Source of the DNA: Cellulomonas edaphi
GTDB lineage: Bacteria > Actinomycetota > Actinomycetes > Actinomycetales > Cellulomonadaceae
Length of the DNA: 64,000 bases
Direction: 5' to 3'
NCBI RefSeq assembly: GCF_030362815.1
Contig: NZ_JAUCGR010000003.1
Location: 372,001 to 436,000 of the forward strand
Below are positions 55,101-62,624 of this stretch, in pieces. The notes beneath the pieces are model-generated. The model worked only from the letters and a program-made list of their open reading frames with translations. It made no database searches and had not been told where the DNA came from. A program made the position numbers and the translations under genes. Each line of letters opens with the position of its first letter. Position 1 is the first letter of the stretch.

Positions 55101-57132
55101 CGCCGACCAGAACGGAACCACCCTGACCGTCACGGCCGACCTGGTCGGTGCCGTGCTGTCGGTCCGGGTGACCGGCACCAAGGCGCAGTACGAGTCGGCA
55201 TCCGAGGTCTCGGTGAGCACGCTCGCCGTCCGGAGCGCGGTCAGCGTGACCGGCCCGGGAACGCAGCGCCTCACCGTCGGGACGCCGGCCGGCCCGGCGG
55301 TCGTCGGTGCGACCGGCGGCGTGGCCCCCTACTCCTACGCCGTGACCGGCGGCGCCCTGCCGGCCGGCCTCGCGCTCGACCCGGCGACCGGTGAGATCGC
55401 AGGCACGCCCACCACGGCCGCCGGCGCCTCCACGGTGACCGTCACGGTGGCGGACGCGGGTGGCCGCACCGCCTCCGCGACGTTCTCGGTCGAGGTCGCC
55501 CGCGGGACGCTCACCACCACGAGGCCGACGCTGAGCGACTCGACCCCGGTGGTGGGCGACGCGCTGACCGTCACCGCGGGGAGCTGGGGGCCGGCACCGG
55601 TCTCCCTGTCCTACGAGTGGCTCGCCGACGGGCACGCCCTCGCCGGCCGCACCGGCGCGACGCTCACCGTCACGAGCGACCTCGTCGGCGCGGTCCTGTC
55701 CGCCCGCGTCACCGGCACCAAGGCGCAGTACGAGACCGCGTCGCTCACGTCGCTGGGCACGGCCGCCGTCTCGGCCGCGCCCTCGTCGGCGCAGCCGCAG
55801 AGCGTCTCGCTCACGACGCCCGCCCGCGCTCTCGTCGGTGCGCGCGTCTCCCTCGGTGCGACCGCCACCTCGGGTCTCGCGCCGGCGCTGTCCCTGGTCA
55901 GCGGCGCGTGCACCCTGGACGCGGGCACGGCTCGGCTGACGGCGGCAACCCCGACGATGTGCGTGGTGCGGGCCGCTCAGGGCGGCAACGACCTCTGGCT
56001 GCCCGCCGCGCCCGTGGAGCGCAGCATCGTGTTCGTCGCCCCCACGGGTGACGCTTTCACGGTCGACGGCGCGTCCGCCACGGGCGCGCGCCCCCTGCTG
56101 GACGTCCTGCGCAACGACCCGGCTGCCCTCACGCTCACGGGCGTCTCCGGGGCGCGCCACGGACGCGTGACCGTCGTCGACGCCAAGGTGCGCTACGTCC
56201 CCGCCGCCGGCTACCGGGGGACGGACTCGTTCATGTACTCCGTGCGGGACGCGGGCGGCGACATTGCGCGAGCCACCGCCCACATCACCGTCCGCAACGC
56301 CGAGCCGTTGCTGGCCAGCACCCGCACGACGCAGCGGGCCGGCACGTCGGTCACCGTGACCCCGGTCGCGAGCGACCCCAACGGCGACGCGCTACACCTG
56401 ACGGTCACGTCCCGTCCCGCCCACGTGGGCGTGCGGCTCGTCGGCCGCCGGGTCGTGCTCACGCCCGACTCCACGGTGTCTGGTGTCGTCGTCGTCCGGC
56501 TGGCCGTGAGCGACGGGGCCGGCGGCTCCGACACGGCGATCGTGCGGGACCTCGTCCGTCCCGTTGCCGTCTCCTCGGCGCACCGCCAGCTGACCGACCG
56601 CGGCACGCGCGTGTCGTGGGCGAAGGCACCGACCTCCGGCGCCCGCTACGAGGTCCTCGTCGACGGGAAGCGCGCGTGCGTCACGGCCGCTTCCGCATGC
56701 ACGCTCCCGAAGCCGCTCGGGCCGCGCCACGTGATCTCGGTGCGGGTGCTCGGCCGCGACCACACCCTGTCCACCAGGACCAGGGCGCAGGCGATCGGGC
56801 GGCACAAGGTGCTCATCTCGACCCTGCACTTCCGCCCGGGGCAGTCGACCCTCACGCGCGCGCAGGAGCGGAAGCTGGCCGCCACCGTCCGGCGTCTGCA
56901 CGCCCTCGGGTTCACCAGCGTCGAGCTCGCGGGCTTCACCGACTCCTCGGGCGGCAGGGAGCACAACCGCCGCCTGACGATCCGCCGCGCCGGGGCGGTC
57001 GCCGCCCAGCTGCGGGTCCTCGGTGTCGACAGCCACCAGCTGTGGTTCGGGCCGGCACACCCCGTCGCCTCGAACAGCACCGCGGACGGGCGGGCGAAGA
57101 ACCGCCGCGTGGAGATCCGCGTCCACTACTAG
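52135..57132 (+). CDS. Giant secreted protein: lamin-tail, 540-bp repeats, OmpA-like C terminus (1665 aa)
   Basis: The N terminus has a signal-peptide-like segment (about residues 22-48, PMVLGLSLVAATLQVAAP). A lamin-tail domain follows (HLVINEFSGGNGAGVS, with TDEFVELYNPTS), then a putative Ig domain. Five repeats of 180 residues come next, each pairing an He_PIG-like Ig module (PYTYAVTDG, then LPDGLQLDADTG) with VGDVLT and YQWLADG modules. After them come Ig/cadherin-like parts (YRGTDSFMYSVRDAGGD). Last is an OmpA-like domain of about 110 residues (LHFRPGQSTLTRAQERKLAA, GFTDSSGGREHNRRLTIRRA). The OmpA part could bind peptidoglycan, so this is a plausible cell-wall-anchored stalk. AAGAGGT precedes the ATG. 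Confidence 0.8.
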   Translation: MGKSGITPMSIEGQGRARAVVRPRIPMVLGLSLVAATLQVAAPTVAAANPAGTHLVINEFSGGNGAGVSATDEFVELYNPTSETITFTGTIQYKSATGTSFASVGPVTTFVVAPHGYWLVAGANYTGAGTPDSRYTFDASASTTAGGHIALTAATTSQPAGPDPLRVDLIGWGTANMPEGSAAPAHPSVGGSLHRIAGVDTDNNSRDFVARAGRSPRGSAQNGSVVITNPGDKVFPADTAISPITLTTTGGLAPITYSVTEGSLPAGLTLQVGGQISGTPTAPASATPVTVRSVDGNGDATFVTFSITVTGDVVPVSVAAPTAQRLAVGTAVTPFAFTASGGTPPYAYAVTSGSLPAGLTLDPSTGEVSGTPSEVTAATDVTVTVTDSLGATGDATTGVEVGPGTITSGTPTVDGTAPVVGDLLTASPGDWAPASVTHSYQWLADGQEIDGADGASLAVTEDLLGSVLSVRVTGTRPGYDPASHTSAGTAAVARPVTVSGPGSQSVAVGEAVTPFSFVASGGVPPYTYAVVDGTLPAGLALDARTGQVTGTPQATAPAADVTVAATDANGRSASAAVSVGVGPGSLTTSTPTIDDALPVVGDVLTADAGAWGPAPVELSYQWLADDRELEGETGASLTVTPELVGAVLSVRVTGTKGEHRSASTESPGTASVRAAVDLSSPGTQRLTVGSPIEPVVLDATGGVAPYTYAVTDGALPDGLELDADSGEIAGTPTTAAEASTVTVTAQDSDGHVASASFSVEVALGALTTATPSLSDTTPVVGDVLTVSPGAWGPAPVALSYQWLADGQPIADQTRPTLTVTDDLVGAVLSARMTGTKAQYTTASTTSVSTLPVLSPVSVTAPAHQDLTVGTTITPIAIAASGGVAPYTYAVTDGILPDGLQLDADTGRITGTPTTVTDASAVTVTVQDSDGHSVSASLSVEVAAGTLVTATPTLNDTTPVVGDVLTASPGTWGPGPVALSYQWLADGRPIADQNGTTLTVTADLVGAVLSVRVTGTKAQYESASEVSVSTLAVRSAVSVTGPGTQRLTVGTPAGPAVVGATGGVAPYSYAVTGGALPAGLALDPATGEIAGTPTTAAGASTVTVTVADAGGRTASATFSVEVARGTLTTTRPTLSDSTPVVGDALTVTAGSWGPAPVSLSYEWLADGHALAGRTGATLTVTSDLVGAVLSARVTGTKAQYETASLTSLGTAAVSAAPSSAQPQSVSLTTPARALVGARVSLGATATSGLAPALSLVSGACTLDAGTARLTAATPTMCVVRAAQGGNDLWLPAAPVERSIVFVAPTGDAFTVDGASATGARPLLDVLRNDPAALTLTGVSGARHGRVTVVDAKVRYVPAAGYRGTDSFMYSVRDAGGDIARATAHITVRNAEPLLASTRTTQRAGTSVTVTPVASDPNGDALHLTVTSRPAHVGVRLVGRRVVLTPDSTVSGVVVVRLAVSDGAGGSDTAIVRDLVRPVAVSSAHRQLTDRGTRVSWAKAPTSGARYEVLVDGKRACVTAASACTLPKPLGPRHVISVRVLGRDHTLSTRTRAQAIGRHKVLISTLHFRPGQSTLTRAQERKLAATVRRLHALGFTSVELAGFTDSSGGREHNRRLTIRRAGAVAAQLRVLGVDSHQLWFGPAHPVASNSTADGRAKNRRVEIRVHY
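53077..55776 (+). repeat. Five consecutive 540-bp coding repeats
   Basis: Units start at 53077, 53617, 54157, 54697 and 55237, each exactly 540 bp. The same 16 bases, TACCAGTGGCTCGCNGA, recur at the same offset (53452, 53992, 54532, 55072, with TACGAGTGG at 55612). Units 3, 4 and 5 are the most alike and units 1 and 2 more diverged, consistent with stepwise tandem duplication. The length is a multiple of 3, so units can be gained or lost without a frameshift. Confidence 0.9.
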
Positions 57133-57296
57133 GACCGGATCGCCTGTCCTGCTCGCGAGCCTCGTCCGACGTCGTCGGGCGGGGTTCGCGGGCTCTCAGC
57201 TGCCCCGGGGCAACAGCCGCCGTGGCGCCGACGAAGGACTTTCACGATGCGCAGCCGAGTCCCGTGGCGGTCGCGCCTGAGGCTTTGCCCGGCCAG

Positions 57297-57788
57297 TCAG
57301 CCCGCGGCCGGTCCGTTGGCGGGATGAAGGGGATCGCCCACGGTGGTCACCACCGCGACGCCGCCCGCTTGCTCGACATTGCGCCGGACTCGTTGTGCGC
57401 TGGCCCTGCTGAGGTGGGTCGCGATCGTCGCCGGCGTGTTCTCCGCCATCGAGGTCGCCTCCTCCAGCGTGACGCCGGTGGCGTGGCGTATCGCCAGGGG
57501 AAGTTCGAACCCCAGGTCCCTGACGGCGTGGAGCTCGACGGCGCAGTCGCCGGGTTGGGTGTAGCTCGCATGCGGGGCAGACCGCGGCTTGGTCCCGGTC
57601 ACGATGTACCGCCACCAGTTCAGCGGGCGCGCGGGCAGGCTGGTGTAGGTCACGAAGATCCCTACGGCCATGAGCAGGTCGCTGCCTACGGGGGGCATCG
57701 TCAGCAGGGTTCCGGCGCTCACCCCGGCAACCCGCGGCAGGGCTCGCCTGATCGCGGACATGACGCGCACCACGGGAATGGTCGTCAC
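57297..57788 (-). CDS. Membrane-linked protein with L7/L12 C-terminal-like domain
   Basis: The 163-residue protein begins with a hydrophobic segment (VAGVSAGTLLTMPPVGSDLL and AVGIFVTYTSLP) and a basic stretch. It then carries a domain like the C-terminal half of ribosomal L7/L12: LPLAIRHATGVTLEEATSMA, PATIATHLSRASAQRVRRNV and EQAGGVAVVTTV align with the family pattern AIKAVRGATGLGLKEAKDLV, PALKEG and AGAEVEV. This is not the ribosomal protein, because it lacks the Ala-rich hinge. The start is GTG at 57788; no strong ribosome site. It is a single gene between the giant protein and the GH10 gene. Confidence 0.6.
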   Translation of the reverse strand: MTTIPVVRVMSAIRRALPRVAGVSAGTLLTMPPVGSDLLMAVGIFVTYTSLPARPLNWWRYIVTGTKPRSAPHASYTQPGDCAVELHAVRDLGFELPLAIRHATGVTLEEATSMAENTPATIATHLSRASAQRVRRNVEQAGGVAVVTTVGDPLHPANGPAAG

Positions 57789-57903
57789 AGCAGCTCAGGC
57801 TCACTTCCGGGGTGGTGCGTGCGTTCTTGCCTCGCGCATGGTCGCAGACGCGGGCTCGAACGGAGCACCACGACGCGCGCTCCCCGATGTGGTCCCCGTC
57901 TCC

Positions 57904-57923
57904 GATCTATAACGTTATCGATC
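57904..57923 (+). promoter_or_regulatory. Palindromic operator before the xylanase
   Basis: GATCTATAACGTTATCGATC is symmetric at 18 of 20 positions around ATAACGTTAT. TATAAC at 57908-57913 could serve as the -10. It lies 42 bases before the GTG start of the GH10 gene. The ATAACGTTAT core is of the LacI type used by xylose/xylan regulators; the regulator itself is not adjacent. Confidence 0.7.
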
Positions 57924-57964
57924 CATGGCAGGCTGTGCCGGTCCGACTGTCGAAGGAGCCACTC

Positions 57965-59245
57965 GTGCACGCCAGCCACCTCACCGCCGACCCCGCGCTG
58001 ACCCACCGCCGCGCGAGCCGCGTCGTGCGGGTGCTTGGCCCCGACGGCCGCCCGCTCCCGGACGCGGACGTCGTCGTGGAGCAGACGCAGCACGCGTTCG
58101 GGTTCGGATGCACCGGTTTCGACTTCGTCGCCCTGGCGAACGGCGAGGCGGACACCGCCGAGCCCCCGCCGTTCGGCGGTGCGACGCCGTCGTCCGCCGC
58201 GCAGCTCGCCGACCTCTGGCTCGGGCTGTTCGACACCGCCACGCTGCCGTTCTACTGGGGCGGCTTCGAGCCGGTGCGCGGCCGACCGGACACCGCCCGC
58301 CTGCGCGCGGCGGCGCAGTGGTTCGCCGCGCGAGGCGTGCGGCTCAAGGGCCACCCGCTCGTCTGGCACACGGTCCAGCCCTCGTGGCTCCTGGACCTGT
58401 CCGTCGACGAGGTCGAGGCGGTGCAGCGCGCCCGCATCCGGCGCGAGGTCGGCGACTTCGCCGGCCTCATCGACACGTGGGACGCGATCAACGAGGTCGT
58501 GATCATGCCGGTGTTCGACAAGGAGGACAACGGGATCACGCGCCTCGCCTGGGTCCGCGGCCGCGTCGCGATGATCCGCATGGCGTTCGACGAGGCGCGA
58601 GCCACCAACCCCCGCGCGACGCTGCTGCTCAACGACTTCGACATGTCGAGCGCGTACGAGTGCCTGATCGAGGCCGTCCTCGAGGCCGGCATCCCCGTCG
58701 ACGGCCTCGGCCTGCAGAGCCACATGCACCAGGGCTACTGGGGCGAGGAGCGCACGCTGCGAACCCTCGAGCGCTTCTCGCGCTTCGGCCCGCCGCTGCA
58801 CCTGACCGAGACGACGCTCCTCTCGGGCGAGATCATGCCCGCCGACATCGACGACCTCAACGACTACGTCGTCGACACCTGGCCCTCGACCCCTGAGGGC
58901 GAGGAGCGGCAGGCCGACGAGCTCGTGCGTCACTACCGCACGCTCCTCTCGCACCCCGCGGTCGTCTCCACCACCTACTGGGGGCTGCCGGACGAGGGCG
59001 CGTGGCTCGGCGCTCCCGCCGGCCTGGTGCGCCGCGACGGCACGCCGAAGCCCGCCTACGACGCGTTGCGTGCCCTGGTGCGCGGCGAGTGGTGGCTCGC
59101 GCCGACGACGGTGCGGACGGACTCCGGCGGCTGCCTGTCCGTGGAGGGGTTCCACGGCGAGTACACCGTGCGCGCGGGCGGGGCTGCGGCGGGGTTCACG
59201 CTGGACGCCGCGTCGGCCGACGTCGTGGACGTGCGGCTGGTCTGA
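57965..59245 (+). CDS. GH10 endo-beta-1,4-xylanase, no signal peptide
   Basis: The 426-residue protein has a GH10 catalytic domain. It contains RLKGHPLVWHTVQPSWLL, the acid/base Glu177 in WDAINEVVIMP, the nucleophile Glu282 in LTETTLL, and LGLQSHMHQGYW and STTYWGLPDEGAW around the active site. The N terminus (VHASHLTADPAL) has no signal peptide, and the first 90 residues are a beta-rich part. The GTG start at 57965 follows GAAGGAG. Lack of a signal suggests an intracellular enzyme that acts on imported xylo-oligosaccharides, or secretion by another route. A palindromic operator lies upstream. Confidence 0.9.
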   Translation: MHASHLTADPALTHRRASRVVRVLGPDGRPLPDADVVVEQTQHAFGFGCTGFDFVALANGEADTAEPPPFGGATPSSAAQLADLWLGLFDTATLPFYWGGFEPVRGRPDTARLRAAAQWFAARGVRLKGHPLVWHTVQPSWLLDLSVDEVEAVQRARIRREVGDFAGLIDTWDAINEVVIMPVFDKEDNGITRLAWVRGRVAMIRMAFDEARATNPRATLLLNDFDMSSAYECLIEAVLEAGIPVDGLGLQSHMHQGYWGEERTLRTLERFSRFGPPLHLTETTLLSGEIMPADIDDLNDYVVDTWPSTPEGEERQADELVRHYRTLLSHPAVVSTTYWGLPDEGAWLGAPAGLVRRDGTPKPAYDALRALVRGEWWLAPTTVRTDSGGCLSVEGFHGEYTVRAGGAAAGFTLDAASADVVDVRLV

Positions 59246-59352
59246 CACCAACCGATTCACACCAGCTCTCGGGCGGCGGGCCCGGCGCTCCACACGTTGG
59301 TGTGCGCCTGGGACTGGGAAGACCTGGGGAGTCGTTACGCTTCCGCAGGTAG

Positions 59353-59425
59353 GGGCCTCTAGCTCAATTGGCAGAGCAGCGGACTTTTAATCCGCGGGTT
59401 GTGGGTTCGATCCCCACGGGGCCCA
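59353..59425 (+). tRNA. tRNA-Lys (anticodon UUU)
   Basis: A 73-base cloverleaf can be drawn by hand. The acceptor arm pairs GGGCCTC (59353-59359) with GGGGCCC (59418-59424), with one G-U. The anticodon stem GCGGA/TCCGC encloses the loop CTTTTAA with anticodon TTT, and the T arm is GTGGG-TTCGATC-CCCAC. The discriminator base is A. The 3' CCA is not encoded. UUU reads Lys codons. Confidence 0.92.
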
Positions 59426-59503
59426 CCCACCCACCGCACAGCGACGCCCGGGCACCCCTCCGCCTGGCTGACTACCCTGGCGTTCGACCAAAGGGGTTGA
59501 GAC

Positions 59504-60265
59504 ATGGTGCTGATCGGTGCCCACCTGCGCGGCGACGACCCGGTGGCGTTCGCCGCCGAGGTCGACGCTCAGTGCGTCCAGCTGTTCCTCGCGGACCCGC
59601 AGGGGTGGAAGAAGCCGGTGCCGCGCGCGGACTCCGACGCGATCGTGGCGAGCGGGCTGGGCGTGTACGCGCACGCGCCGTACCTGGTCAACGTGGCGTC
59701 GACGAACAACCGCATCCGCATCCCGAGCCGGAACATGATCACGCAGCACGCCGCGGCGGCGGCCGCGCTGGGCGGGCGCGGGCTCATCGTGCACGGTGGC
59801 CACGTGGGCGACGGCGACGACATCGCGGTGGGCGTCGACAACTGGCGCAAGACCTTCGAGCGCGCGACGTTCCCCGTCCCGGTGCTCGTGGAGAACACCG
59901 CCGGCGGCGAGAACGCGTGCGCTCGCTCGCTCGACCGCATCGCGCAGCTGTGGGAGGCGATCGGGAGCTACGACGTCGGCTTCTGCCTCGACACGTGCCA
60001 CGCCTGGGCCGCCGGGCTGGACCTGGAGACCGTGGTCGACGACGTGCGCGCGATCACCGGCCGCATCGACCTCGTGCACGCCAACAGCTCCCGGGACGAG
60101 GCCGGGTCCAGCCGCGACCGGCACGCCGGGTTCGCTCGCGGGACGATCCCGCCCGAGCTGATCGCGCACGTCGTGCGGGAGGCCGGCTGCGACGCCGTCG
60201 TCGAGACCCCGGCGGAGGGTCAGGCGGAGGACATCGCGTTCCTGCGCGCGGCACTGGCTGGCTGA
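59504..60265 (+). CDS. nfo: Endonuclease IV (AP endonuclease family 2, Nfo-like)
   Basis: The 253-residue TIM-barrel metal enzyme should cut DNA at abasic sites in base-excision repair. Matching blocks are MVLIGAHLRGDDPVAFAAEV at the N terminus, VQLFLADPQGW, GLGVYAHAPYLVNVAS (metal His), VLVENTAGGENA (Glu), GFCLDTCHAWAAGLDL (Asp, His) and DLVHANSSRDEAGSSRDRHA. The C-terminal VVETPAEG gives the final metal Glu. The length is close to the bacterial norm of 270-285. It starts 79 bases after the tRNA-Lys gene. Confidence 0.85.
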   Translation: MVLIGAHLRGDDPVAFAAEVDAQCVQLFLADPQGWKKPVPRADSDAIVASGLGVYAHAPYLVNVASTNNRIRIPSRNMITQHAAAAAALGGRGLIVHGGHVGDGDDIAVGVDNWRKTFERATFPVPVLVENTAGGENACARSLDRIAQLWEAIGSYDVGFCLDTCHAWAAGLDLETVVDDVRAITGRIDLVHANSSRDEAGSSRDRHAGFARGTIPPELIAHVVREAGCDAVVETPAEGQAEDIAFLRAALAG

Positions 60266-60336
60266 GCGACGGCGTCGCCCGCGCTCGCGCGCGACCGCCG
60301 CGGTACGCTCCCGAGACCGACCAGGTGGGGAGTGAC

Positions 60337-60774
60337 GTGGCTGAGAAGCGCAAGACCATGAGCGACCGGATCCGCGCGTTCGACATCGGATCGTCGACGG
60401 CAGACGCCCTGGCGAAGGGCATCGACAAGCTGCCCGTGAGCGCGCAGACGCAGGCGACGCTGAAGTCCAAAGCCTCGCCCGTCGTCGCCGGCGCCGCGGC
60501 GGGCGCCGTGACGTTCGCGACGGCGGCGGTCGACGCCGGGACCCGGGCGTTCGACGCGTCGAAGGTGGGCGCCCGCGCCGCGCGGCCGGACGAGCCCCGC
60601 CTGCTCGACACCTCCGAGAGCACCGCGGACGAGGCACCTGCTGACCAGGCGGACGTGCTCGACCTCGACGGCTCCGTGCCCGACAAGCTCGACCGGCTGG
60701 TGAGGCTGCACGAGGCCGGCGTCCTGGACGACGAGGAGTTCGCCGCCGCGAAGCGGCAGACGCTCGGCCTCTGA
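60337..60774 (+). CDS. SHOCT-domain protein (145 aa)
   Basis: The 145-residue protein has an N-terminal region of about 100 residues, rich in Ala, Thr and Asp, with one hydrophobic segment (SPVVAGAAAGAVTFATAAVD). A C-terminal SHOCT motif follows: LDRLVRLHEAGVLDDEEFAAAKRQTLGL-like in short form, with the conserved L-x-x-G-x-L/I-x-x-x-E-F. SHOCT tails often end membrane or phage-type proteins and may mediate oligomerisation. GTG at 60337 follows GGGGAG. The TPR gene starts directly after its stop. Confidence 0.7.
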   Translation: MAEKRKTMSDRIRAFDIGSSTADALAKGIDKLPVSAQTQATLKSKASPVVAGAAAGAVTFATAAVDAGTRAFDASKVGARAARPDEPRLLDTSESTADEAPADQADVLDLDGSVPDKLDRLVRLHEAGVLDDEEFAAAKRQTLGL

Positions 60775-61293
60775 GTGACCGACCTGCGCGACGTGACCGA
60801 CCTGCGCGACGCGATCGCCGCAGGCTACGCCGCCCGTGACCGGGCGGACATGGCGCCGACGATCGCCTACTTCGAGAAGCTGCTCGCCGACCACCCCGGT
60901 CACCCGGTGCTGCTCTTCGAGGTGGGCGGCGCGTACGACACCGCCGGCCAGGAGAGCACGGCCGCCGCCTACTACGAGCGGGCCCTCGCACTCGGGCTCG
61001 ACGGCGACGACCTGCGGCGCTGCCTGTGCCAGTACGGCAGCACGCTGCGCTGGCTGGGCCGGCTCGACGAGTCCGTCGAGGTGCTCGAGCGCGGCCGCGC
61101 ACAGTTCCCCGAGTCCGACTCCGCCCGCGTGTTCCTCGCCCTGTCGCTGGCCGAGGCGGGCCGGACGGACGAGGCGGTCGCCGAGCTGCTCACCGTCATC
61201 ACCGACCACCCCGAGGCGACCGACCTCGGCCGGTACGCCGTCGGGCTGGGCGGCCTGGCGCGGTGGCTGCGCGAGGGGCGACCCGACGACTAG
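60775..61293 (+). CDS. Tetratricopeptide-repeat protein (172 aa)
   Basis: The 172-residue helical protein has about four TPR-like helical pairs, with signatures such as PVLLFEVGGAYDTAGQESTAAAYYERAL, LGRLDESVEVLERGRAQF and LAEAGRTDEAVAELL (shown here in pieces). It is probably a small protein-interaction module. The GTG at 60775 begins at the base after the upstream stop, so it is in an operon with the SHOCT gene. The last four bases overlap the convergent SRPBCC gene. Confidence 0.72.
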   Translation: MTDLRDVTDLRDAIAAGYAARDRADMAPTIAYFEKLLADHPGHPVLLFEVGGAYDTAGQESTAAAYYERALALGLDGDDLRRCLCQYGSTLRWLGRLDESVEVLERGRAQFPESDSARVFLALSLAEAGRTDEAVAELLTVITDHPEATDLGRYAVGLGGLARWLREGRPDD

Positions 61294-61733
61294 TGCCAGT
61301 CTGAAATCTTCAGGTCGTCAGGGTCCGGCGATCCGGTCCCCGTCTCGACGAGCTCCTTCAGGCTGACCAGGTAAGTCGCCCACTTGGTGCTGCAGTGGTA
61401 CATGAAGTCGACCGGCTCGGCCCAGCCCTCGTGCGCGAACATCACGATGGCGAAGTCGTCGGCCTGCGTCAGGTCGAACCGCACCGTGGTGCCGATCCAC
61501 TCGGCCGGCCCGTCGACGACCTCCCAGCGCACCAGCTTCCCGGGCACCGACTCGAGCACCACCATGTCGAAGCCGCCGGGTCCGAACCGGAACTCGATCA
61601 GGCCGCCCACGCCCGGGTCGCCCGTCGTGTCCCGCGTCCACCAGCCCGACAGGCCCTCGATCGTCGTCAGCGCCGCGTACACCTCGTCGGGCGTCGCGCC
61701 CTTCATGCCGACCCTGTGCAGGATGTCCACCAT
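61290..61733 (-). CDS. SRPBCC-family protein (AHSA1-like)
   Basis: The 147-residue protein belongs to the START/SRPBCC ligand-binding family, with the opening VDILHRVGMKGATPDEVYAALTT, GLSGWWTRDTTGDPGVGG and the closing DFMYHCSTKWATYLVSLKEL. It is the third gene of a leftward operon (SRPBCC, ArsR, SRPBCC) with 20 bp after the ArsR stop. AHSA1-like proteins commonly accompany ArsR regulators of this type. The ligand is unknown. Confidence 0.8.
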   Translation of the reverse strand: MVDILHRVGMKGATPDEVYAALTTIEGLSGWWTRDTTGDPGVGGLIEFRFGPGGFDMVVLESVPGKLVRWEVVDGPAEWIGTTVRFDLTQADDFAIVMFAHEGWAEPVDFMYHCSTKWATYLVSLKELVETGTGSPDPDDLKISDWH

Positions 61734-61753
61734 CGTGATCCCTCGTCCCCTCG

Positions 61754-62101
61754 TCAGTGCTGCTGGGTGCGCGAGATCGCCTCGGCGATCCGCTTGATGC
61801 GCTGCAGACGGGCATCCCAGGTGGATCCCACGGCAGCGAGCTGGGCGACCGCGCGCGCGAGCTGCGCCTGGTCCACCTCGTAGCGGCGTTCGCGCCCGGC
61901 GGGCGTGACGTGCACGAGCCCGACGCGGTCGAGCACCGTCAGGTGCTTGGCGACCGCCTGCCGGGTGACGGGCAGATGGTCGCTGAGGGCGGTCGGCGTG
62001 CTGGGCCCCTGGGCCAGCAGGAGGTCGAGCATGCGCCGCCGCGTCGGGTCGCCGATGGCCGACCAGAGCTCGTCGTCTACCGTCGGGTCGGCGGTGATCA
62101 T
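61754..62101 (-). CDS. ArsR-family transcriptional regulator
   Basis: The 115-residue winged-helix protein has the ArsR layout: WSAIGDPTRRRMLDLLLAQG, STPTALSDHLPVTRQAVAKHLTVLDRVG and wing HVTPAGRERRYEVDQAQL. It lacks the metal-sensing CxC motif of classical ArsR/SmtB. The ATG at 62101 overlaps the stop of the upstream SRPBCC gene (ATGA), so it is coupled. It most likely represses its own operon through the two GCAACN5GTTGC boxes upstream. Confidence 0.87.
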   Translation of the reverse strand: MITADPTVDDELWSAIGDPTRRRMLDLLLAQGPSTPTALSDHLPVTRQAVAKHLTVLDRVGLVHVTPAGRERRYEVDQAQLARAVAQLAAVGSTWDARLQRIKRIAEAISRTQQH

Positions 62102-62547
62102 CGCGCCGCGACCAGCCCGCGGACGTACGCGCCGATGGCGGGCACGAACACGTCCCAGCCGCGCACGTGGTCGGCGTAGGCCTCCTCGAGCACGGCGGCC
62201 TCCCAGCCCTTCTCGCGGAAGCCCGTCTCCGTCATGCGCAGCGAGGTCCCCGTGCCCTGTGCGGCCAGCTCGAAGGTGACCAGCAGCGCGGCCTCGTCGT
62301 CGTCGAAGCACCACCGGAACGAGAACAGCCGCGGCGGGTCCACCTGCACGACCCTCAGGGCCTCGACGTGCTCGTCGGCGGTACCGCGGGCCCACCCGAT
62401 CGTGCCGGCGGCTCCCGGCACGGGCGCGACGTCGGTCTCCGCCCCGCCCCACCACTCCCGGATGTGCTCCGGCGTGCTGATCACCTCGAAGACGACCTCC
62501 GGTGCCGCGTCGACGTAGATCTCGCGCTCGATGCTTCCGAACTCCAT
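62098..62547 (-). CDS. SRPBCC-family protein (AHSA1-like), operon leader
   Basis: The 149-residue protein has the AHSA1 features IEREIYVDAAPEVVFEVIS, REWWGGAETDVAPVPG and FRWCFDDDEAALLVTFEL. It is the first gene of the leftward ArsR operon. Two matching operator boxes (62564-62578 and 62609-62623) lie upstream. It overlaps the ArsR gene by four bases. Like its downstream relative it should bind an unknown hydrophobic ligand. Confidence 0.82.
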   Translation of the reverse strand: MEFGSIEREIYVDAAPEVVFEVISTPEHIREWWGGAETDVAPVPGAAGTIGWARGTADEHVEALRVVQVDPPRLFSFRWCFDDDEAALLVTFELAAQGTGTSLRMTETGFREKGWEAAVLEEAYADHVRGWDVFVPAIGAYVRGLVAAR

Positions 62548-62563
62548 GGGACTCTCGCTTTCC

Positions 62564-62623
62564 GCAACGTTTGGTTGCGGATCAACCTAGCCCTGCTTCC
62601 CGAGAAACGCAACCATCGGTTGC
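62564..62623 (-). promoter_or_regulatory. Two GCAACN5GTTGC operator boxes
   Basis: GCAACGTTTGGTTGC (62564-62578) and GCAACCATCGGTTGC (62609-62623) share the consensus GCAAC-N5-GTTGC, with centres 45 bp apart (about four helical turns). They lie between the ArsR operon start at 62547 and the end of the adjacent methyltransferase gene. The spacing allows two dimers on the same face of the helix. I infer they are the ArsR operator. Confidence 0.72.
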
Positions 62624-62624
62624 A

